Shown: positions 42,470 to 51,864 of the stretch, one piece after another
How the letters are laid out: the number at the start of each line of letters is the position of its first letter
Numbering within the stretch: the stretch's first letter is position 1
Source: Edaphobacter modestus
GTDB lineage: Bacteria > Acidobacteriota > Terriglobia > Terriglobales > Acidobacteriaceae
Assembly (NCBI RefSeq): GCF_004217555.1
Contig: NZ_SHKW01000001.1
Coordinates: forward strand, 372,001-436,000
Reading direction: 5' to 3'
Length of the DNA stretch: 64,000 nucleotides
Program-made: the position numbers and the translations under genes
Notes under the pieces: model-generated
What the model was told of the DNA's origin: nothing
Seen by the model: the letters and a program-made list of their open reading frames with translations, nothing else
The model's database searches: none

Positions 42470-42892
42470 TCAGGCCTTGTTCATGCAACCGTCGAGCGAC
42501 CAGGCGTTGTACTGCCGCAGGAACAGCAGCACGGAGAAGACCAGCGCGTACACCAGCTGCGCTCCCGCGGCCGTCCAGTCCTGCACCAGTGCCGATCCGA
42601 AAGTCAGGACCAGCATGAGCAGAGAAGCCGCAATCAACGTCCAGCGTGTCTTCAGCCCGATCAACAGCAGCAGCCCGATCAGTCCTTCGATCGGAGGCAG
42701 CATCGCTCCAAAGGCGCGCACCATGGACTCAGGCAGAGGCGAATGCGCAAACTGCTCCGTGAGATGTGTTGCGAATCCCTGCGACCCTGCGAGCAGGCGA
42801 CTGACGCCATGCATCAACAGGTTCGTTCCCGCTACCGCTCTCAGCAGAGCGTAAGCGATCTTCTCATCGCTCTTCGACGTGTTGAACTGCAT
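42470..42892 (-). CDS. DoxX-family membrane protein
   Basis: A 140-residue, four-helix membrane protein of the DoxX family (YALLRAVAGTNLLMHGVSRL, IEGLIGLLLLIGLKTRWTLI, AASLLMLVLTFGSALVQDW, LVYALVFSVLLFLRQY). Such proteins are linked to thiosulfate:quinone reductase or redox stress in other bacteria; a specific job cannot be deduced here. It starts divergently from an ABC ATPase gene. Confidence 0.87.
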   Translation of the reverse strand: MQFNTSKSDEKIAYALLRAVAGTNLLMHGVSRLLAGSQGFATHLTEQFAHSPLPESMVRAFGAMLPPIEGLIGLLLLIGLKTRWTLIAASLLMLVLTFGSALVQDWTAAGAQLVYALVFSVLLFLRQYNAWSLDGCMNKA

Positions 42893-42953
42893 TCTTCCTC
42901 CTGATGATTCGACGCTCGATCCATGCTTCAGTTACAACCGTTATTCTTGGAAG

Positions 42954-43745
42954 ATGGTTCCGAACTCCAACGAGCTCTTCCTGCACCTCTCGAATGTAAA
43001 CGTAGCCCGCGGCGAAAACGTCGTCCTTCACGATATCAATCTCTCGGTCAACGCCGGCGAACATATCGCCATCCTCGGCCCGAACGGCTGCGGCAAATCG
43101 ACCCTCATCAAGACCATCACCTGCGAATGCTACCCCATCGTCCAGCCGGAGACACAGGTCAGCATCTTCGGTCGCGCGCGCTGGGACCTCACCGAGCTGA
43201 AGAAACGCCTCGGCGTCGTCTCCGCCGAGCTACCGGGCAAACAAACCCTCACCACCTCGGGCCGCGACGCCGTTCTCACCGGCTTCTTCTCGAGCTCGAC
43301 GCTCTGGCCCAATCTCACCGTCACCGACGAGATGCGAGAGCGAGCCGACCAAGTCCTCACGCTGATCGACGCGGAGCAACTCCGCGACAAGCTCGTCGGC
43401 CACATGTCCGCCGGGCAGCAGCGACGCATCATGATCGGCCGCGCGCTGGTCGCCTCGTCCCAGATGCTGCTGCTCGACGAGCCGTCGAACGCGCTCGATA
43501 TCGCCGCTCAGCAGGAGCTTCGAAATCTTCTACGCCGTCTCGCGCAGCAGGGAACTGGAATTCTGCTCATCACGCACCAGGTCTCGGACATCATCCCCGA
43601 GATCGACCGCATCCTGATGATGAAGGACGGACGCATCCTCGCCGACGGTTCCAAAACGGAGCTGTTGACCGCGCGCTCCCTGAGCGATCTCTTCCGCACC
43701 GAGGTTCATCTCACCGAGAAAGACGGCTTCCATCACGCATGGTGA
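42954..43745 (+). CDS. ABC transporter ATP-binding protein (orphan)
   Basis: A 263-residue ATPase. Walker A is GPNGCGKSTLIK, signature MSAGQQRRIMIGRAL, Walker B MLLLDEPSNALDIAA, switch His in ITHQVSDI. It resembles the YlmA/ModF-like or iron-chelate group. No permease or binding protein is adjacent: a DoxX gene lies upstream and the cyd pseudogene downstream. The start at 42954 (MVPNSNELFLHLSN) is chosen over 42879, which overlaps the divergent DoxX gene. Confidence 0.85.
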   Translation: MVPNSNELFLHLSNVNVARGENVVLHDINLSVNAGEHIAILGPNGCGKSTLIKTITCECYPIVQPETQVSIFGRARWDLTELKKRLGVVSAELPGKQTLTTSGRDAVLTGFFSSSTLWPNLTVTDEMRERADQVLTLIDAEQLRDKLVGHMSAGQQRRIMIGRALVASSQMLLLDEPSNALDIAAQQELRNLLRRLAQQGTGILLITHQVSDIIPEIDRILMMKDGRILADGSKTELLTARSLSDLFRTEVHLTEKDGFHHAW

Positions 43746-43751
43746 TTCTGC

Positions 43752-45245
43752 TCAGTGACCATAACTCTCGGCATGTTCGGGAACCTTTCCCCGGAAGAGC
43801 CAAGACACGGTCACGGCGTAGATAAGAGCCAGCAGAATCCCGAAGGTCCACCAGATGAGACCTACGCGGACCGCGTGCGGCCCGGCAAGTGCTCGATCGA
43901 TGGTAATGTTGCGTCCGGCCTTCCCCACGCTAGGCAACACGACTGGGTAAAGTCCCGCGGCGGCTCCTGCCAGCATAGCGGCCAGGTAAGTGCAGGAGCC
44001 GAGGAAGGCCCTCCACTCCCAGCGTCGTGCCAACGAGACGGCAATCATGATCAAACCGACCACCACCATCGTGGGAGCCAGCCACACAGCCCAATGCTCC
44101 TTACAGCGCTCAAGTGAACAGGCCGTGCAATCACCGTGGCCGGAACGCTTACAAGCGTGACAAGCGCGACTACCGGCAAAAGACGCTTCGCCATTGCAGT
44201 GGCTCTGATGTTGAGATCGCCTGCGGTCTTCAAGGAAAGATACAGAAGACCGTGCAGCGCCAGGGCCAGCAGCGCAAGCATGCCGCCCAGAACGGTGTAC
44301 CAGTCCAGAATCCCGGGATTAGGGCCAGGTCGCCAGTTCGTCCAGAGCGGCAGGAAGAAATAGCATCCGCGCCCAGAGGAACTCCGCGGACCACATTCGC
44401 CAGCGCCGCTCCAAAGAACATCGCGAGCACGGCGCTCGATAAAAAGAATGTCGCATCAAAAAGCTCTGAAAGACCTTGTCGTGAGTGTGTGCTCTCAACT
44501 CAATGCTCAGCCCGCGTACCATCAGCAGCCATAGCACGATCGTCAACGGAAGATAGAACCCGCTGAAGGATGACGCATACAGTAGGGGAAAGGCGAAGAA
44601 GAGCGTTCCTCCTCCCGCGATCAGCCACCTCGTTACCGTCCCACACCGGTCCGATCGCGTGCATGATCTTACGCCCCCGACATGTTGTGCGCGTACTGCA
44701 ACCATGTCCAGGGATTCATCAGCAATCCCCAGAAGCTGGTCACCGCATAGGTGCCGTTCGACAGGCGCTCGTAGGCAACAGGATGCTGCATCCATGCGTC
44801 TGTGACGATGATAAAGAAGCCGGAGATCCACGATCCGAGGAACACCATGAAAGCAGCGAACAGGTGAAGGCCGCGTGAGATTCGTTTTTCGCCGAATAAA
44901 AGCAATCCCAGGAACGCAGATTCGAGGAAGAAGGAGAAGACATCTTCCATGGCGAGTGGCTGGCCGATCACCCCCCGGTACGGCGTGAAAACTCCGACCA
45001 GTTGGTGCCGAACTGAAACTTCATCGGTATGCCGGTAACGACTCCGAGAACGAAGTTGACGGCAAAGATGCTCGCCCAGAAACGCGACGCTACATCTATC
45101 GCTCTCGCATGTCTGGATCATTGGTGCGAAGAGCAATCGTCTTCATGACGAAGATCAGCAGGGCAAGGCCCATTGTCAGCTGAGGAAAGAGGTAGTAGGT
45201 GATCGTAAACGCAAAGTGGATACGATGAAGCGTGAGTGCATCCAT
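43752..45245 (-). pseudogene. cydA/cydB: Decayed cydAB (cytochrome bd quinol oxidase) locus
   Basis: Read leftward, a good RBS (AAGGAG) and ATG at 45245 open a CydA start, MDALTLHRIHFAFTITYYLF. The frame breaks near 45108 (NDPDMRER then AIDVASRFW in another frame) and near 44970 (SRRTGG then [15 protein letters not shown]). CydA continues to NPWTWLQYAHNMSGA and stops, less than half its usual length. CydB sequence follows at once from IGPVWDGNEV, so the rest of cydA and the start of cydB are deleted. CydB fragments sit in at least three frames (LIAGGGTLFFAFP; FFGAALANVVRGVPLGAD; YFFLPLWTNWRPGPNPGIL; last part ending HAESYGH), with breaks near 44650, 44450, 44380 and 44110. It is clearly non-functional. 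Confidence 0.9.
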
Positions 45246-45374
45246 CCAGGGCTACTCCTTGCTGCTCGACACCAGTATGAACTCTTCTCGCGCCGCCACG
45301 CAGGGAAACATGAGAGACAAGACGATTACCGAAGCAGAAAGTGCAGCCTTGGACGATGATCGTCCGAACGAAGC

Positions 45375-45971
45375 TTACTTGCCGGTATTCGATGCAATAG
45401 AACCCGCCTGAAGCTTGACCAACTCAGGCTGAGGGAACCTGCTTGGTCCGAGGACGGCGATCCTTGGAATTGGCCCACGCGCCATCGCAACCTCATCGCA
45501 GGCGTAGAGACGAGGGCAGGTCTGGCAGTCCTTATAGATCTTGTCCGGAAGGAGAGTGCGATCGACCACGCGAAAGCCGAAGTGAAAAAAGAAGTCCGGG
45601 ATGCGTGTGAACAAGCTTACGCAGGTTACGCTCTGATCTTCAGCCTCTGCGAGAAGGGCGCGAAGAAGTTTTCCCCCCGCGCCTTGTCCCTTGGCCTCGG
45701 GCTTGACCACGATGGAGCGGACTTCGGCCAGATGCGGTCCGTAGAGATGCAACGCGCCGCAGCCCAGGAAGACGCCGCTCTCGCTCTCGGCGACGGTGAA
45801 GTCGCGCACGTTCTCACAGATCTCAGCGTAGTTCCGGCGCAGCAGCGTTCCATCGCCGGAGAGGGAGTTGACCAGCTCGAAGATGTTCACCGCATCCGGA
45901 AGCTTCGCCTTGCGCACGGTCGCCCCACCCACGCGCGGCCGCGAGGAAGAAGTCGATTCGCTTACAGGCAT
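45375..45971 (-). CDS. argA: GNAT-family N-acetyltransferase, probable short N-acetylglutamate synthase
   Basis: A 198-residue acetyltransferase. The GNAT acetyl-CoA loop is seen in VRSIVVKPEAKGQGAGGKLL, and an N-terminal Arg-x-Ala-type strand in ATVRKAKLPDAVNIFELV. It lacks the amino-acid-kinase domain of classical ArgA. The C-terminal part has a CxxCPRLYAC cysteine cluster. It begins 10 bp after argH as the last gene of the arginine operon, where an acetylglutamate-forming enzyme is otherwise missing, so a short NAGS role is likely. ATG 45971 is chosen because a longer reading to 46082 runs into argH. Confidence 0.8.
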   Translation of the reverse strand: MPVSESTSSSRPRVGGATVRKAKLPDAVNIFELVNSLSGDGTLLRRNYAEICENVRDFTVAESESGVFLGCGALHLYGPHLAEVRSIVVKPEAKGQGAGGKLLRALLAEAEDQSVTCVSLFTRIPDFFFHFGFRVVDRTLLPDKIYKDCQTCPRLYACDEVAMARGPIPRIAVLGPSRFPQPELVKLQAGSIASNTGK

Positions 45972-45981
45972 CAGGGACGAG

Positions 45982-47481
45982 TTAGACAAGGGCAGCGGAC
46001 TCCAAGCCAAGTTTCGCAGACTTTTTGGATGCAAGCGAGGCCGTATCGGACGCAATTCGCCGAGAGGCATCAGCGACGGCATCCCTTACTCGATGGGTCG
46101 CCGTGCCTCCGATGACATCGTGGCAGTCGAGCGTAGCCTTCAGAGAAATGGCGTCGAAGAAGTCTGCGCCGAACTCCTCGCCAAAGCCGCGCAGTTCTTC
46201 GAGCGTGAGCTGATTCAGTTCGCGCCCGGTCTCAAGGCCCAGACGAACTGCCTGTCCGATCTTCTCGTGCGCCTTGCGGAAGGGAACTCCCTTGTAGGTG
46301 AGATAGGTGGCGGCCGCCATCGCATTCAGATATCCCTTCTCGGCGGCAGCCTTCATCGCTTCGGTGCGGAAGCGCAGCGCACGCGTAAAGCCGGGCAACA
46401 AGGCAAGTATTCCGAGGACGGTATCGGCGGCGTCGAAGACGGGCTCCTGGCCCTCCTGCAGGTCTTTGTTGTAGGCGAGCGGAAGTCCCTTCACGATGGT
46501 CGCCAGGGTCAGCGCTGCTCCCTGCAGGCGACCTGCCTTGCCGCGGATGAGCTCGGTAAGATCGGGGTTCTTCTTTTGCGGCATCGCGCTCGACCCGGTG
46601 GAGAAGCGCTCCGGCAGATCGAGGAAGCCGAACTCGGCGGTTGAGTACAGGGTCAGCTCCTCCGCGAATCGAGAGATATGCAGACCAAGGGTCGAGAGTG
46701 CCTGCGTGAACTCGAGTGCGAAGTCGCGGTCGCTGGTGGCGTCCATGCTGTTCGGTGTGGGACCGTCGAATCCTAAAGCCTCCGCTGCGATGGTGCGGTC
46801 GAGCGCCAGAGTTGCGCCTGCGATTGCTCCGGAGCCGAGCGGGCAGAGGTTCAGACGGTTGCGGCAGTCCACCAGGCGAGTGAAGTCGCGTTCGAGCATG
46901 GCGACATAAGCCAGCAACCAGTGCGCGATCAGCACGGGTTCGGCGCGCTGCAGGTGCGTGTATGAGGGCATGACCGAATCGCTTGCGGAACGGGCCTGTT
47001 CGACCAGGGCCTCACGCCAGGCAAGGAGCCCATCCAGTGTCTGGTCGATTGCATCGCGGACGAAGAGGCGCATATCGGTGGCGATCTGCTCGTTGCGGCT
47101 GCGCCCCGTGTGCAGCTTCAGAGCGAGATCCCCGATGAGCTTGGTCAACTGCAGCTCGACGAAGTGATGAATGTCCTCAGCTTGCGGATTCAGCGCGACG
47201 ATGCCTGCGAGATTAGCCTCCAGCGAGGCTTGCGCGGACTCCGCAGGAGTAAGCTTCGTGACTTCTTCGACAGAAAGGGGAATGACGCGGTCCAGGCCGT
47301 CGAGCATCTTCGAAAGCTCGGTGTCGGTAAGAATTCCCGCTGCAGCGATAGCACGGGCGTGCGCCTTCGACGCGGCTACTTCCTGGGGAAGCAGCCGCAC
47401 ATCGAAGGGGAACGAACGTTGCCAGGACTCGAACGCGGGATCGAGCGGTTCGCGGAATCGCCCTGACCACATCTTGCTCAC
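45982..47481 (-). CDS. argH: Argininosuccinate lyase
   Basis: The last step of arginine synthesis: argininosuccinate to arginine and fumarate. 499 residues, fumarase/aspartase superfamily. The signature GSSAMPQKKNPDLTEL carries the catalytic serine loop; the N-terminal MWSGRFREPLDPAFE and HTGRSRNEQ are typical. The GTG start overlaps the argG stop as GTGA; an internal ATG at 47472 is an alternative. The C-terminus is somewhat longer than in E. coli ArgH. Confidence 0.96.
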   Translation of the reverse strand: MSKMWSGRFREPLDPAFESWQRSFPFDVRLLPQEVAASKAHARAIAAAGILTDTELSKMLDGLDRVIPLSVEEVTKLTPAESAQASLEANLAGIVALNPQAEDIHHFVELQLTKLIGDLALKLHTGRSRNEQIATDMRLFVRDAIDQTLDGLLAWREALVEQARSASDSVMPSYTHLQRAEPVLIAHWLLAYVAMLERDFTRLVDCRNRLNLCPLGSGAIAGATLALDRTIAAEALGFDGPTPNSMDATSDRDFALEFTQALSTLGLHISRFAEELTLYSTAEFGFLDLPERFSTGSSAMPQKKNPDLTELIRGKAGRLQGAALTLATIVKGLPLAYNKDLQEGQEPVFDAADTVLGILALLPGFTRALRFRTEAMKAAAEKGYLNAMAAATYLTYKGVPFRKAHEKIGQAVRLGLETGRELNQLTLEELRGFGEEFGADFFDAISLKATLDCHDVIGGTATHRVRDAVADASRRIASDTASLASKKSAKLGLESAALV

Positions 47482-48698
47482 TTTGCGAGCTCCTTTTCCT
47501 TGTGCTTGCCGAGCACCGCGGCACGGACGCGGGCAGGAAGGCCGAGGATCTTGATGAAGCCGGCAGCGTCCTTCTGGTCGTAGCTCTCGCCCATGGTGAA
47601 CGAGGAGAGATCGGCCGAGTAGAGTGAGACCTCGCTCGAACGGCTGACGACGGAGATGTTGCCCTTGTAGAGCGCAAGTTTGACCGAACCTGTCACACCC
47701 GCCTCTGCCGTCGTGAAGAACGAATCAAGCGCCTCACGCAAAGGAGTAAACCAGAGACCGAAGTAAACCAGCTCGGCGTACTTGAGAGCGAGCGATTCCT
47801 TGAAGTGGGCGGTCTCGCGGTCCAGCGTGAGCGCTTCGAGCTGTCGCAGGGCTTCGAGGATCAGCGTACCGCCGGGAGTCTCGTACGCTCCGCGCGACTT
47901 CATGCCGACGAAGCGATTCTCGACGATGTCGATACGCCCGATGGCGTTGCGTCCGCCGATCTCATTCAGCAGTTCGACCATCTGTACCGGGGGAAGCTTC
48001 TGGCCGTCGACCGAGATGGGCGTTCCTGCCTCAAAGCCGATCTCGACGAACTCCTCGCGATCGGGAGCGTCCTGCGGCGAATTGCTCATGCGCCAGGTGG
48101 TGGGATCGACCGGCTTGTCGGTGCCTTCAAGCTCACCGCCCTCGTGCGAGACGTGCCACAGGTTGCGGTCGCGGGAGTGGATCTTGGTGCGGCTCGCCTC
48201 GACGGGGATGCCATGAGCTTCCGCGTAATCCAGGCAATCTTCACGGGACTTGAGGGTCCACTCGCGCCAGGGAGCGATCACCTTGAGCTGTGGAGCCAGA
48301 GCCTGAAAGGCGTGCTCGAAGCGGACCTGGTCGTTGCCCTTACCGGTGCAGCCGTGAGCCAGGGCCGTTGCGCCTTCGGCCAGCGCGACCTCGACCTGGT
48401 GCTTCGCGATGATGGGACGCGCGATGGAGGTGCCGAGCAGATACTTGTGCTCGTAGACCGCGCCTGCACGGACGGTAGGGAAGACATACTCCTGGAGGAA
48501 CTCCTCGCGAAGGTCCTTGACGATCACCTTTTTCGCTCCGGTTTTATATGCCTTTTCGACAACGGCGTCGATGTCTTCACCCTGTCCCACGTCAGCCACG
48601 AAGGCGATTACGTCGTAGCCATAGTTTTCGTTCAGCCACGGAATGATGATCGAGGTATCGAGTCCACCGGAGTATGCGAGAACAACCTTTTCTGCCAT
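47478..48698 (-). CDS. argG: Argininosuccinate synthase
   Basis: Joins citrulline and aspartate at the expense of ATP. 406 residues, normal length. The ATP-pyrophosphatase loop is AYSGGLDTSIIIPWL; GATALAHGCTGKGNDQVRFE and YETPGGTLILEAL are also conserved. Translationally coupled to argH by a GTGA overlap and 34 bp downstream of argF. Confidence 0.97.
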   Translation of the reverse strand: MAEKVVLAYSGGLDTSIIIPWLNENYGYDVIAFVADVGQGEDIDAVVEKAYKTGAKKVIVKDLREEFLQEYVFPTVRAGAVYEHKYLLGTSIARPIIAKHQVEVALAEGATALAHGCTGKGNDQVRFEHAFQALAPQLKVIAPWREWTLKSREDCLDYAEAHGIPVEASRTKIHSRDRNLWHVSHEGGELEGTDKPVDPTTWRMSNSPQDAPDREEFVEIGFEAGTPISVDGQKLPPVQMVELLNEIGGRNAIGRIDIVENRFVGMKSRGAYETPGGTLILEALRQLEALTLDRETAHFKESLALKYAELVYFGLWFTPLREALDSFFTTAEAGVTGSVKLALYKGNISVVSRSSEVSLYSADLSSFTMGESYDQKDAAGFIKILGLPARVRAAVLGKHKEKELAK

Positions 48699-48732
48699 GT
48701 CGAGATCCTTTTCTCAAAAAATGTTGGGTGAC

Positions 48733-49842
48733 TTAGACCAGTGAGGGCCGCTTGCGAGCCTGGGTTCCACGACCGCGGCTGCTGGAGATACGCTTGGCTC
48801 CGCCGAGCAGCATCAGCAGAAGAGCCTTCTGGGCGTGCATGCGGTTCTCGGCCTGATCGAAGACGATCGACTGCGGGCCGTCGAGTACAGAGTCCGTAAC
48901 CTCAGCGTTGCGGTGCGCGGGAAGGCAATGCATGAAGACTGCGTCCTGCTGGGCGTTGGCCATCAGCGTTTCGTTGACCTGATAGGGCTTGAAGATCGGA
49001 GCGCGCTTGGTTGCCTCGTGCTCGAAGCCCATGCTTGTGCAGACGTCGGTGTAGACGGCATCGGCGCCGGTAACGGCCTTCACCGGATCGTGAAGCAGGG
49101 TGATGCTGCCGCCGGTCGATTCGGCGATCTCGATCGCCTTGTGAATGATCTCCAGCTTCGGAGCAAAGCCCTTCGGCGTTGCAATGCTGCAATGTGCGCC
49201 AAGCTGCGCGGCCGCGAGCATCAACGAATGGCACACGTTGTTGCCGTCGCCCACGTAGGCAAAACGAAGTCCCTCCGCCGAGCCGAAGCGTTCTTCGAGC
49301 GTCAGAAAGTCTGCGATCGCTTGGCAGGGGTGCTCCAGGTCCGAGAGCGCATTGATGACCGGAACCTTCGAGCAGGCAGCCATCTCCGTGATGGTCTCGT
49401 GGGAATACGTTCGCAGAACGATCACGTTCATCCATCGCTCGAGATTGCGCGCCATATCGGCAAGAGATTCCCGCTCGCCCAGAGGAGACTGTGTCTGATC
49501 GACGAAGATCGCGTTTCCGCCGAGAGTGTTGATCGCCGTCTCGAAGGTGAGCCGTGTGCGCAGCGAAGCCTTCTCAAAGAACATCACCATCTGCTTCGCG
49601 TCCAGCGCATGACGGAAGTCTTCCGGATGATTCTTGACGGCGTGTGCCAGTTCCATGATTGCCGCCATCTCTTCCACGGTCAGGTCGCTGATCGAACAGA
49701 GATCGCGTCCGCACAGCCGCTTGGCCGCCTCATTGAAGGCTGTATCGGACTGGATTCCGAGGGTCGCAGTCGGCTTGCGCGATGTGTTTTCTGCTCCGGG
49801 AGTATCTGGCTTGGTGTTCATAACCACTGTTTTGCTACCCAT
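48733..49842 (-). CDS. argF: Ornithine carbamoyltransferase
   Basis: Makes citrulline from ornithine and carbamoyl phosphate. The carbamoyl-phosphate loop is KASLRTRLTFE, the second site is DLEHPCQAIADFLTL, and the ornithine-binding motif is MHCLPAHRNAEVTD. At about 369 residues it is longer than most OTCs because of an N-terminal extension of about 45 residues with no recognisable domain; an internal start at 49821 would shorten it slightly. It overlaps argD by 8 bp. Normal OTC residues argue against acetylornithine carbamoyltransferase, although the SLRTR form also occurs in that relative. Confidence 0.92.
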   Translation of the reverse strand: MGSKTVVMNTKPDTPGAENTSRKPTATLGIQSDTAFNEAAKRLCGRDLCSISDLTVEEMAAIMELAHAVKNHPEDFRHALDAKQMVMFFEKASLRTRLTFETAINTLGGNAIFVDQTQSPLGERESLADMARNLERWMNVIVLRTYSHETITEMAACSKVPVINALSDLEHPCQAIADFLTLEERFGSAEGLRFAYVGDGNNVCHSLMLAAAQLGAHCSIATPKGFAPKLEIIHKAIEIAESTGGSITLLHDPVKAVTGADAVYTDVCTSMGFEHEATKRAPIFKPYQVNETLMANAQQDAVFMHCLPAHRNAEVTDSVLDGPQSIVFDQAENRMHAQKALLLMLLGGAKRISSSRGRGTQARKRPSLV

Positions 49843-51085
49843 GTGCCTTTTCTCCAGCCGGCGTCGCGCCGGCAAGTTCCGTGTTCGCCTTCAGAATCTC
49901 GTTGAGCGCGTCGATCGTCATCTCGACGTGCTTGTTCTCGAGGATATAGGGGGGAAGAAAGCGAAGCACTGTTTCGCTGGTCCTGTTGATAATGATGTGC
50001 CGCTCCATCATCTGCGCGGCTACCTGTTTCGCAAGCTCTGCCGAGGTCAACTCAACTCCCAGCATCAGTCCCATGCCGCGTATCTCGGCGATGCAGTCAT
50101 GTTGCTCTTTCAGGGCGTTCAGCTTGGCCTTGAAGAATCCGCCTACCTCTTCGATGTGTGCGAGCATATTCTCGCGTTGCATGGTATCGATGACCGCAAT
50201 CGCCACGGCGCAGGCCAGCGGACCTCCGCCAAAGGTCGTGCCGTGCATGCCTGGAGTGAAAGCCGAAGCCGCGCGCTCCGTGCAGAGCATCGCTCCCATC
50301 GGAATACCTCCGGCAATCGGCTTGGCCAGAGTCGTCACATCCGGCTGAATTCCGTAATGCTGGTAGGCAAACCATTTGCCCGTACGGCCCAGGCCGCTCT
50401 GAATCTCATCGGCCAGCAGCAGGGCACCGGTCGAATCGCACAGCTCACGGGCCGCGGCGAAGAACTGCGGAGAAACGGGATGAATGCCGCCTTCGCCCTG
50501 AACCGGCTCGATGCAGATACCGCAGACATCTTCAGAGAACTTAGCGCGAAGGTCGGCGACGTCGTTGAAGCGCACAAACTCCACATCTCCCATCACCGGG
50601 GCGAATGGAAGACGATATTTGTCCTTGTGGGTCGTCGCCACCGAGCCCATGGTACGACCATGGAAGCTGTGCCCCATCGCAAGAAATTTCGTTCCGATGT
50701 GCTTTCCGCTCTCGCGGGCTTTCGTCGCATAAGCACGCGCCAGCTTGAGGGCGGCCTCCCATGCTTCCGTTCCGCTGTTGCACAGGAAGACCCGGTCCAT
50801 GCCGCTTATCTCGGTCAGGCGCAGCGCAAGGTTCGCTGTACCCTCGTGAAAGAAGAGGTTCGAGGTGTGGAGCAGCCGCGTGCTCTGGTGAGCAATCGCC
50901 TGTTCGATCGCCGGATGTCCGTAGCCCAGGGCAGAGACTCCGATGCCGCTCAACAGATCGAGAAACTGGGTTCCGTTGTCATCCTGCAGAAAGACTCCTT
51001 TGCCGCTGACAAACAGGTAGGGATTTCGCTCATACGTGTTCAGCAGCAGCTTGCTCTCCGCAGCCTGAATCGATGCAAGTTTCAT
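49835..51085 (-). CDS. argD: Acetylornithine aminotransferase
   Basis: PLP aminotransferase class III, 416 residues. Converts N-acetylglutamate semialdehyde to N-acetylornithine. Visible: LDLLSGIGVSALGYGHP, FLCNSGTEAWEAALKLAR, PLP Asp and loop LLADEIQSGLGRTGKWFA, Schiff-base Lys in TTLAKPIAGGIPMGA. The ATG overlaps the argB stop (ATGA). Confidence 0.95.
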   Translation of the reverse strand: MKLASIQAAESKLLLNTYERNPYLFVSGKGVFLQDDNGTQFLDLLSGIGVSALGYGHPAIEQAIAHQSTRLLHTSNLFFHEGTANLALRLTEISGMDRVFLCNSGTEAWEAALKLARAYATKARESGKHIGTKFLAMGHSFHGRTMGSVATTHKDKYRLPFAPVMGDVEFVRFNDVADLRAKFSEDVCGICIEPVQGEGGIHPVSPQFFAAARELCDSTGALLLADEIQSGLGRTGKWFAYQHYGIQPDVTTLAKPIAGGIPMGAMLCTERAASAFTPGMHGTTFGGGPLACAVAIAVIDTMQRENMLAHIEEVGGFFKAKLNALKEQHDCIAEIRGMGLMLGVELTSAELAKQVAAQMMERHIIINRTSETVLRFLPPYILENKHVEMTIDALNEILKANTELAGATPAGEKAHG

Positions 51086-51864
51086 GCGACCATGACCTCC
51101 GTTCCGTCGTTGACTCGAGTTGAGCAGAGATCCGGCAGAAATACCGCGGACTCCGCAGGCAGGATGCGCACACGCTTAACGCCATGTAACAGCGCCTCGC
51201 GGCATGCATTCAGCTTGGGCAGCATGCCACCGGAGATCACCTGCTGCTTTTCGAGCGCAGGAATCTCTCCAAGAGTCAGCCAGCGCATCACGCTGCCATC
51301 GGCGCCCTTCACCCCCGGCACATCGGTCAGAAAGACCAGCGCGTCGGCCTTAGTCGAAATCGCACAGGCTGCTGCCATCTCGTCCGCATTGATATTGTAG
51401 TACTCGCCATCGAAGCCGAGCGCGATCGAGGAGATCACGGGAACAGCGCCCATGGTCCAGATGGCCTCGAGCCAGCGCGAGTCCGCCGAGGCAATCTCGC
51501 CGACAAAGCCGAGATCGGGATTAGTCTTCTTCTTGCGAGCCCGGAAGACGTGGCCGTCGCCCCCGGATAGACCCACTGCGGACTGCCCGTGCGTGCCCAG
51601 CGACGCAACCAGCGATTTGTTGACGCGCCCGGCCAGCACCATTATCGCTGCATCTCTTGTCTCTGCGTCGGTAACGCGCAGGCCCGAGATGAACTCGCTC
51701 TTCTTTCCAAGCTGCGCAAGTGTGCGCGTCAGCTGCACGCCGCCGCCGTGGACCACCGCCACCTGGTTGCCATCGGCCACCAGGTCGGCAATCGCTTTGC
51801 CGCAGGCGTGCAGCAACTTGGGATTTTCAAGGCCCGCACCGCCCAGTTTTACGACGAATCTCAC
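51082..51864 (-). CDS. argB: Acetylglutamate kinase
   Basis: Phosphorylates N-acetylglutamate. About 260 residues, amino-acid-kinase fold: FVVKLGGAGLENPKLL, AVVHGGGVQLTRTL, YYNINADEMAAACAI and FLTDVPGVKG. The GTG at 51864 overlaps the argC stop (GTGA); the longer frame to 51954 lies inside argC. No N-terminal extension of the arginine-inhibited hexameric type is present. Confidence 0.94.
   Translation of the reverse strand: MRFVVKLGGAGLENPKLLHACGKAIADLVADGNQVAVVHGGGVQLTRTLAQLGKKSEFISGLRVTDAETRDAAIMVLAGRVNKSLVASLGTHGQSAVGLSGGDGHVFRARKKKTNPDLGFVGEIASADSRWLEAIWTMGAVPVISSIALGFDGEYYNINADEMAAACAISTKADALVFLTDVPGVKGADGSVMRWLTLGEIPALEKQQVISGGMLPKLNACREALLHGVKRVRILPAESAVFLPDLCSTRVNDGTEVMVA

Noticed and set aside
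44114..44566. Rightward open frames over the cydAB remnant
   Set aside because: Their translations are basic and lack domains, while the minus-strand frames give unmistakable CydA/CydB sequence.
49634..51400. 588-codon rightward open frame over argF, argD and argB
   Set aside because: It is antisense to three conserved arginine genes and has no family signature.
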